A stretch of DNA of 64,000 nt from the NCBI GenBank assembly GCA_017591395.1, contig WEDG01001333.1:1-64000 (forward strand), given 5' to 3'. The stretch is from Schistocephalus solidus (Eukaryota; Platyhelminthes; Cestoda; Diphyllobothriidea; Diphyllobothriidae). The position numbers were made by a program, and so were the translations under genes. The first letter of the stretch is position 1; every line of letters starts with the position of its first letter. The notes under the pieces were generated by a model, which worked only from the letters and a program-made list of their open reading frames with translations, did not search any database and was not told the origin of the DNA. Below, piece after piece: positions 56,130 to 64,000 of this stretch.

Positions 56130-56427
56130 ATTACACCGCTACTGCTTTCCCAGTCAGCATTGTCGTTATCTTGGTCGTTTTTCTTTTCCCTGTCGTAGTC
56201 GTAGTAGTAGTAGAAATCATCATAGTTTGGGTATGATGGCCAAGTTGTATTCGTAAGCTCTTGAGAAAAGGCATTTTTGTAATTGTGAACCAGGATACTG
56301 CCCCAAATGAGAAACCCAAGCCCGAGGATCAGAAAGAAAACACCTATGATATTACAACAGAGGTGGTGCGTTTTGGCAAACGAATGGACTCGGTTTCGGG
56401 TGTTTTCAACGAACGGCATTATTAACG
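56130..56427 (-). CDS. PPxY membrane protein gene, exon with first transmembrane helix and acidic/tyrosine loop
   Basis: A long pyrimidine tract ending CCTCTCTTTTAG precedes 56427 and a donor (AT then GTAATT) follows 56130. The exon is 298 nt: two bases, 98 codons, two bases. The peptide has basic NTRNRVHSFAKTHH, a helix CCNIIGVFFLILGLGFLIWG, then HNYKNAF, a sequon (NTT) and a tyrosine/aspartate-rich loop (PNYDDFYYYYDYDREKKN). With the next exon this predicts a two-helix protein, basic end inside, acidic loop outside or luminal, and tail inside. An ATG lies upstream in the same frame at 56506, but that stretch is the pyrimidine tract of the acceptor, so the true 5' exons are probably further upstream and not found. 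Confidence 0.62.
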
Positions 56428-56434
56428 CTAAAAG

Positions 56435-59400
56435 AGAGGAAATGAAAGAAGTTACTAAAAACAAAAGAAAAAGTTTTGACTGTTTAAGCATATCTTGCTC
56501 AGTCACAGACTATCTTTCAATCAGCAAATAAATACGTTTGCTTTGGTTGTAAATGTAAACATACATAAAGAAAATAACGCGTGCTGAACAAATAGTTGAT
56601 TAAAAATGATTTGAGAGATATATTTCAGCACAAATACACAGGAAATAATGCTTTTCCGACTCCGACTTAAACAATTTGAAAAAAACTAAGATTCAATGAC
56701 AATTTTTTGTGAGAAAGCACTATTTATTTTTATATTTTATATAATCAAGGCTGTCCATCTGTCTTTCAAATAGCAGGTTAGGTATTTACCTGAAAGTCAA
56801 TGAGCTGTACGTACTCAAGACGTTCTTTGTGTCCCGTGAATAAGAATTTCAGTGATATAATTGTGGTTCACTTTACTCGCCCGGTCATTAAAACTTAATA
56901 TTCCTCTGTGAAATGGTACAGACATATGCATATTCAGCTTAATGTATAAATGAACCTTTAAAGTGCTAACAGGAGTAATATTTTGTGCTTGAAAAAAATA
57001 AGTTCCACTCTCAAGCAAACAGTTGTAGTAGGAAATCCAAAAAATTTAGGAATCAAGTGATCCGAATACAACCCACAAGGTTAACATAATTAAGTTAAAA
57101 GGCAGTTAAAGGGCCTACATTTGTAGAATCTCTGTGCAATATGTTATCTGTAACCAGTCAATATTGAATGTGTTTCGGTCATTTTACAAAAGCTATTTAA
57201 CATCAAAAAAGAGAAACGTTACACCACGTTTGCTGCGATTATAGTATTTAGATTATGCATGAGAGGCACATTTGTCAAGAAAGTTCCAGTAACATCTAGT
57301 TTATCCTTCGAATTTTGCAGGTTTAGCAAGCATAGCAAATACCACGGACTAATTTTTTCATCAAAATTATATTGGTAAACTGAGGCTTAATTGCGTGATC
57401 ATAAATCATCGTGTTTGATATGATCTACATGACCTTTTTCCAAATACGCGTGCAGAAATGTATGAAATACTCTCTCGTGCCTATTTTGTAGCTTAGAAAA
57501 TGCGAGGAATTAATTGTTGAACATCCCTAACACATTAATTGCAGAAAAAACAAGATCATTTGGGTATTATGCGGATAAATATTGAAAGCATAGTAAAAAA
57601 GTTATATGAATCATGTTGAATTACCTTCAGTCTACGAGTAAATTCAGTAGAATCAACAATCAACTTATAAGAATCCAGAACCGTTGCAATAGACTTATCA
57701 GACACCTCCACATGTTGTCTCTATTCTCATTAGTTCAGAGTAGCCTTCTGGTAATTGTTTCGTCAAAGTCTGCAAATTGGATTATCCCTGGTATGTGCAG
57801 TAAAATTGTGCATATGATAGTTCTTGAGGCTAAGAAGTATTTTAGTTTTTACACAGTGTATATTTGAAGTGGTTTGAAGAGAGAGAAAAATAAGTTGAAT
57901 TAAGATAAACAAGAGAAAATTTAGGAAAAATTTATCAGCGTTTTTCATATATGCTTTTAACTGGAGCTGGGTTATTGTGTGAAATATACGTATAATTAAC
58001 AGTTGTGTAGAAATCAAAAATCCCCTGCTTGATCGCATAGTGGCAGGTGCATCCACCTTAACAGATAGTTAGCCTACCATTTGCGTATACCGGTGCACGG
58101 AAACGCAACTGTGGCACATTAGTTGAGATTTTCAGCATATTTGTGGCATATTTGTGAAGAATTAAAGGGCACCTAATTCGTAATTTCATGAATTTATAAG
58201 AGAATGCGTCTTTTGTACACTTTAAAGGAGACATCTAGGCGATGATTCACAATCTTAAACTGTCAGATATCGTGATGGAAGCATAATTATTCATGTGGTA
58301 TGCTTTTCGCTGTCCAGAATATTAAGGGTTAGGAGATAAATATTGTGGGTATCCAGCGGCAAAGACGTACATTGACAGGTAAATTTGGAAAAAATGCTGG
58401 TATTACTAAAACCGCAGTAAACAATAAAATCGTCTATCGTTTAAAGTAAAATGCTTCGGAAAAGCAAAAGATACACGTAATTAAGTATATCAAAATGCAT
58501 TGTACACAAGGTATTTTAAATAAATCGAAACACGAAAGCTAACAAATAATTTGGACTTCATTTTGAGGAGGGGATGAAGAGTGTTGTCATCGACGTTTTT
58601 TCATATTTTCCAGGAAAGAGGTTCTAGCCCATCTTACATCCCTAATCTCATCTACGCTACGACTAATTAACGCCGCCAAGTATCAGGTTAAATATATATT
58701 TCTACCATGTAGAATGTTCGTTCACTACAGATTTGATTTGCAGTTTGTAATAAAGAAGCTTTGAGTATATAGGTAAGCAACATTTTATATGCTGTGGGAG
58801 GCACTTACTGCTAAAGACCACATAAAGAATACAAAATATTCAGTGAAATCCATTCAGCAGGTGCGAGATCCTTAAAGGGTTTTGACTTTGCCATAGTTCA
58901 GCTAGAGGGAAACCACATCAGCCTTCTATAACAGTGAGTTGAATAAGTGTTAAATGTACACAATTATTTCACCACCAATATTAGAAAAATTAAGCAAATA
59001 TAGTTCGCCACTGTACATGTGTGCTTATCTGCATTAAAATCTTTCCACATTCAAAACTGTTTGTGAAAAAGTAATTTTTAACATTAGGCCTATGCATCCG
59101 ATATCGAAGAAATATATAACAATAACACTAAGCAATCAAATATTAACAGAAAATACTTAAATTCCTTCATTCTTGTCGCGATCACTGCAGAAAGGTGATC
59201 AGTTGAACAGTAGCATTGTAGGACCGCAACGATTCAGACAGTGTAACAAGGTTTTCAGTGAAGGATAATTCATCCGGGTGTAGAGGACGAAATCTTAAGG
59301 TTTTATTTTTTTAATTTTTCAAATTAGGTCACGGCAACAATGAAATACTTGTTATCTTACAATTTTAGCGGTCAAGTTTACTTTGTGATTCATATTAAGG

Positions 59401-59475
59401 ATCATGCATGTCAAGTTGAAGACAGATATCTTATTGTGTTTCATACTCTGCGAAAAAGATGAAGAATAGAAGGAA
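56435..59475. other. AT-rich sequence, no gene seen
   Basis: Probably intron or intergenic DNA upstream of the PPxY gene exons. No reliable first exon, promoter or repeat was identified. Confidence 0.4.
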
Positions 59476-59479
59476 ATTT

Positions 59480-60335
59480 CCTAGACTAAATTGTTTTCAT
59501 CCTGGATTTGTGTAAACTCACTAACTTCAATCATCAGACTAATGCGCTGGCATTTGCCTCGGGGGTTGAATAATATAGCCTTGCCTCTGCCCTGCATAAT
59601 AACCGTTGCCGGCTTTAATTTCTCAAGCTTTCATCCTTGGCAGGATCACTTGAATTGTGCCCCCATTGCTGATGTCGTAGTTGCAGTCGTGTTACCACCC
59701 TCTGGACACTGGCGGACTAAATTACCATTGCAGCTCGCACACAAGTCTTTCGGATTCACTGTTATTTCGGTGAAAATATGTGCCACCCTAGTCACTTGAC
59801 GAACGGTTGGCGCCTACTTCCTCTCGGCGGACGTAGACTGTCGGTGCCGCATGACTTTTAACTCTGGGTACATTAGCGTTGTCCGAACTGACAATAGACC
59901 TGTGCGTATCACCTTGTTGACAGCAGTGGATATCCATGGCTCACCTGAGTGTGCCATGTGAGGGCCAACATTCGACCATCAGTTTAGAAATCTTATTTTT
60001 GGCTTCACTAATAATCCTTGCTATCTTAAATGCGAAACTAGTGTTGAAGGTAGCTCTATAACGGAAACTTGATCTATTCGGTTAATTTTTAAGCAGTCTG
60101 TGCAATAATGTGCCAAGGTAATTGCCAATCTGGCCACTAAAATTCGAATCACAAATTTGGCATGACCTGCTGTAAGCCACGACTGATTTTCTCTCACGCC
60201 TAACACTGAGAACCAGCACACTATACTGATGTTGGAAACGATGGAGTTTCCGAAACGCTTTGTTCATGGACTTGCTTTCTCTAATTATTTGTTTTTTTAC
60301 GGAGATTAAACAAGAAATATTTATTGTTCCCATTC
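59480..60335 (-). pseudogene. Coding-like but interrupted region, unidentified
   Basis: The minus strand reads for long stretches between single stops: CQICDSNFSGQIGNYLGTLL near 60160-60100, then WSNVGPHMAHSGEPWISTAV near 59970-59910 and NKVIRTGLLSVRTTLMYPEL. A TAG follows, then FTEITVNPKDLCASCNGNLV near 59780-59720, RQCPEGGNTTATTTSAMGAQ, a stop, and ATVIMQGRGKAILFNPRGK near 59610-59555. Composition is richer in GC than the surroundings. It is likely the remnant of a mobile element ORF or a pseudogene; no family is recognised. Confidence 0.35.
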
Positions 60336-60339
60336 TTCA

Positions 60340-63300
60340 TTTCCCAAAGAAGACGAGTGAGACTGATCTGTGTCCCGTTAAATTTAAAAGCTTTAATGTC
60401 ACCAACAGTAATGACTTTACGTCACTGAGTTTTACTTCAAGCAAAGGTCGGATTTCTGACATGTTGAACTTCAAGACCATAGTGAACGATTATCAATCAG
60501 ATCCTCACCGTAAATGAATACTTCAAAAATGTTGTTTAGCTATTACTACGAGATATAAATAAACAAAAACCACAAGAAGGTAGCTTGTGCAAAGGTATTT
60601 CCGTACCGTCGTGCACTGCAAGGAAAATAGCAAAGTAAAATCTACGCTGCTAAAAGACGGCAAATTTAGGGTAATTAAGTGAGTGGATTTCACATCAGTT
60701 AATGAAAGCTTGATAATCCAGAGAGGACTAAAAAACGGACAAATAAACTCGGCGCCCGCACAACGAGAATGGCCACAGTATTGATCTAGCAAGGAAAGCA
60801 TTTATTTTTATTCGATTTAATGTATGTAACGAGTTCTAAATTACTCTAATGGCATACTGTTACTGAAGTTGAGACATCGAAGAGCAATAATGTTAGGGTT
60901 GTTGGTGGACTAAAGTTTAACATGTAATATATAAATAAATGAGAGAATAATTATAAGAAGAGGTTGTCAATTTGGAAAAGGCTTGCTACACAGTTATGGT
61001 TTTCACGAAGTTTTCTGATCTCTAAGTGAAAGTGGGGACTCTTACGTTAGAGTAGCTTTGCTTTTCTGGAGCGCACACTCACAGTCTAAAGATGAGTGAC
61101 TAAGAGACAAGAGACAATGGAGCGAAAATGCCTGAGCCAACGTTATTCAGCGCCCAGTGGTACCCCAAACCACGGTTGCTGACGTTGTCGTCGGAGGAAT
61201 CCAAACTTAACGGTTCATTATCAAATGCAAGAAAACGTGGAAAAAGAGAATTATATTGTTCACTGCTGCAGATAGTATGCATGATTCTAAGCAAATGGAA
61301 CTCTAAGGATTTGACTACATGAGACGAATGTCCTTTTTGATAGCCTGGTCGAACATTTCACCTTACAAAGAAACCTTGCTTACAAGTAAAATGTATAATA
61401 AGACACAAATATAGCTTATTTTAATAAGCATTGGTTATAATTGGACAAAGAGATTAAGGAAGAAGTGTTTATTTGCATCGATCACAAAGCAGGTCATGTA
61501 ACAAATTAGCTGGACTTGGCCTCACAAATTGCTTATAACTCCAAAATAATTTCAAGTATATGTAACTAATGAAGCAAGCTATGAAAATTTTCCAGACAAA
61601 TACTTTTCTGCACACATCAAGGCTCTGAAAAGCAATTTAGGGAAGGGTGGGAAGTTTTCACTTGGCAAATGTATATGTAATGCATACAAATAGAAAAACA
61701 ATGGCATTTGGGATTTTTTACTCGGTTTAAGTGTGATTTGATTCATCAACAAAATAGCATTTTAGCAATAAACAGTTCATTTTCTGAAAAATTTCTGTAA
61801 TTGTTTACTTCCTTACTAATACAAGTTATGAAAACTACAAAAGAAGCATTCAGGTTTTAGGTAACTGCATATGTCTTTCGCAGAAGGGCAAATACTGAAC
61901 ATTTTACGAAGATTCAAGAAAGAAATTGTGAGTTATAAACGTCAAAAATATGTCTGGCTTACTCTTATTTCAAAGAGCCATTAAAGCCCGTCCATATAAG
62001 ATCTAGAAGGTTAAGCTTATAACGTATCGCATAAATTATGTGCACTCTCAATGCCTGAATAGTTTAAGACTTACTATTAAATTACTCCAAAACTGTAAAT
62101 TGTCATGTATTGTTATTAAAAATAATAAATTGTATTACGTTTTATAGTTTCTCAATATCTTCAAATCTGATCAAATATCCAATGAAACTACGATGAGAAC
62201 TTTTCACAAAGTGTTGGACACGTTAAAAGTCTCTTAAGAAAAATATGTATTAATAAATTCTGGATAAAACTTTACGAATAAAATTTTTTAATTTTTTTAA
62301 TGATATCAATACCATACCTATTCAATTATTACATAACTGAGACTCGTGCGGTTGCCCAGTTATATTTTAGGTCTTCAAAAAGTCAGTAAGTTACCACATA
62401 AGGTAAGGAAATCTTAGTTTTTTGCCTTAAACATGGTTTATTTTTTATTTTGCTGTTATCCTGATGCATTTTTTGTTGAGACACAAAGATGGAATATGTA
62501 GTACCTAGATTCAACACTGCTGGTATTTGGAGTACATCCAGTTAAAATCAAATGAAGCTAGGTTTTAAAATTGGCGCAAAGCCAGATAAGACCCTAGTAC
62601 TGCTTGGACAATAGTTTCGATATTTTGATGTGCGTCCAAAACTTCAAAGCAAACTTTGAATAAAACGACTAAATGGAGAGTAATTTCTTAGTCCTCAAAT
62701 TCAGCTTAATGTAACTTCTACAAACCGACAAAGCGGAAGGTCGAAAAACTATTATACCAAAAACGCAAATTCATATTGCCATCCAATAAATGTAGACGTA
62801 TTTCCTACAGTAACTTATTTTGAGTGTGCATTTAACTTTATTAACTTATTTTTATACGTAGGTGTTTGATAAGCTGTTCCATTATCCCGCTTAGAAATGG
62901 TGGATGCAAATTCATAAATAATTAATTTTGACACGAAAATGAGCTGATGTGCAGTTGAAAAATCAAGCCGAAAAGAAATGCTGTTTGATTTATTCTGTCG
63001 CCAATTCAAATCTTTTTACGTTGGACAGTCAAAATGTAGTAAAGCAAATTGGTACCCGTTATGTCACCAGAGTATGTTACCTCAACAAGTGGTCAGCCAA
63101 ATCGAGTTTGTATTCTCAACTAACTCAGACGCCAGCATTTATAAAGGAAAGACTCATTTTTTCAGAAAAGTGACACAAACATCATTTACCATAGACATTT
63201 TTATTTGCACTGAAGATGGAATATGGAATGAAATATGTAAAAAAATTTTCCTGAATTTAATACAAACCTTGGCATCAAAAATACTCAGTAATGCGCATTA

Positions 63301-63375
63301 TCGGTGCCAGTTGCGTGAGAGACAACTGATTGCAAATTTTCGATGAATTCATCTACCAATGCAGCCTATTTATGG
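60340..63375. other. AT-rich spacer, no gene established
   Basis: Only short ORFs. The longest, plus-strand 62978-63346 (122 codons), has a second overlapping frame of similar quality and no recognisable motif, so it is not called. Confidence 0.4.
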
Positions 63376-63379
63376 TGGT

Positions 63380-64000
63380 GTCTGGGTTGTAAACCTTTCC
63401 TCTCAACCTCTCACACAGCAGCAGCTGGAAATTTTATCCTTTGCTACTAATTTCAAAACGAGAGATGCTCGCCCAGAGGACTTCATCGTATCCTCCGAGT
63501 TTGGAACTTCAGAAGTGTGAAACAAACTAAGATTATACTAACGCCTTGCGAATGCAAGTGTAAACTCTTCTCCTCCAGCATAAACCTCAAAGGACGATTT
63601 CCGAAGCAGAAGACTGAGAGCTACTTTAACTTCAGAAGATGAAGGATATTTTCATTCTGCCCGCCACCAAAGAATGTTCGGCGGTTGTCATGGACAAGAC
63701 TGACAAAACGACGAAATTGCAAGGCTTGTTGGAGGACGCAGATGCCAATGAGCTTTCGGAAACCGGAGAGTTCAAGAAACAAAGGAACAGCGTTTTCCAG
63801 GTGATTAACAAGTCAAGTAAGGCGGGGGCACTCAAAAGAAAGGAGGCACTGACCTTAAAAGCCAATAATGCCACTATGGCGCGTTTCTACCGTCTGCCAA
63901 AATTGAATACGACAGGAGTGCCCCTACGCCTCTTAGTCTCCTAACTTGGAACCCCATATTTTGGACTGTCCATGTGGTTGCATCAACGGTTTCTTTTCCT
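63380..64000 (+). pseudogene. Penelope-like element, N-terminal RT region, runs off the window
   Basis: The plus strand reads TNFKTRDARPEDFIVSSEFG near 63450-63505. After stops it continues MKDIFILPATKECSAVVMDK from 63639 (the ILPADKGRATVVMD-type region of PLE RTs), ARFYRLPKLNTTGVPLRLLV near 63880-63940 (usually RFYGLPKxHKxGVPLRPIVS), then a stop. In the next frame it reads LGTPYFGLSMWLHQRF to the window end. A frameshift at about 63943 and altered residues mark it as decayed. It supplies the N-terminal region missing from the PLE at 15480. Confidence 0.82.

Noticed and set aside
56428..56506. ATG at 56506 giving an extra N-terminal hydrophobic segment for the PPxY protein
   Set aside because: The stretch is a long pyrimidine tract with two TTTTAG sites and looks like an intron 3' end; the hydrophobic peptide is a by-product of T-rich sequence.
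62978..63346. 122-codon plus-strand ORF as a gene
   Set aside because: A second overlapping frame is equally open, the composition is that of AT-rich spacer, and there is no recognisable motif or splice context.
1..64000. CRISPR array, bacterial operon or phage content
   Set aside because: Repeats are long (303-925 bp) without short spacers; the genes are eukaryotic retroelements and spliced exons; no bacterial ribosome binding site or operon pattern.

Overview
The window looks like gene-poor, transposon-rich nuclear DNA from a flatworm. The best guess is a diphyllobothriid-type (pseudophyllidean) tapeworm. The reasons are degraded copies of a LINE whose protein ends in C2H2 zinc fingers, several Penelope-like elements (PLEs) with a GIY-YIG nuclease, a Ty3/gypsy element and AT-rich spacers with intron-like signals. 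The order is inferred from remembered family resemblance, not from a search. Nothing looks bacterial or viral, and no rRNA or functional tRNA gene was seen.

Layout: 1-15475 is a tandem array of 16 composite monomers of about 925 bp. Each joins the 3' (thumb) part of a LINE reverse transcriptase to a non-coding module. An extra 314-317 bp copy of the module interrupts the array twice, and the tail of a third lies at the left edge, separated by blocks of 7 and 8 monomers. The array stops abruptly at a dead PLE (15480-17060). At 17990-25200 two gypsy fragments face each other as a large inverted repeat; only the minus-strand copy continues through RNase H and integrase. At 26220-28068 lies a 355-bp satellite (five full monomers). 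At 28080-32445 PLE pieces are arranged with a direct repeat of the 3' tail upstream of the ORF and an inverted third piece. From 34345 to 40640 there are dispersed copies of the array's non-coding module, then a nearly complete but frameshifted LINE on the minus strand. From 40690 to 42607 is a tandem array (about 303 bp period) of tRNA-derived SINE-like units.

The right third (42.6-63.4 kb) is AT-rich spacer with a few genic signals. The best gene is a minus-strand membrane protein with at least three exons (56427-56130, 54775-54637, 50692-50444). Their splice phases agree, and they encode two membrane helices around an acidic/tyrosine-rich loop plus a proline-rich tail with a PPxY motif. 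Its introns hold a PLE fragment and a weak tRNA-like remnant. One further candidate exon lies at 44049-43774. The window ends inside another PLE (63380-64000).

The mobile elements carry frameshifts, in-frame stops or lost catalytic residues and look inactive. Their interest lies in how they were rearranged and amplified: a LINE fragment captured into a satellite, SINE-like units in tandem, and PLE tails in tandem and inverted order.
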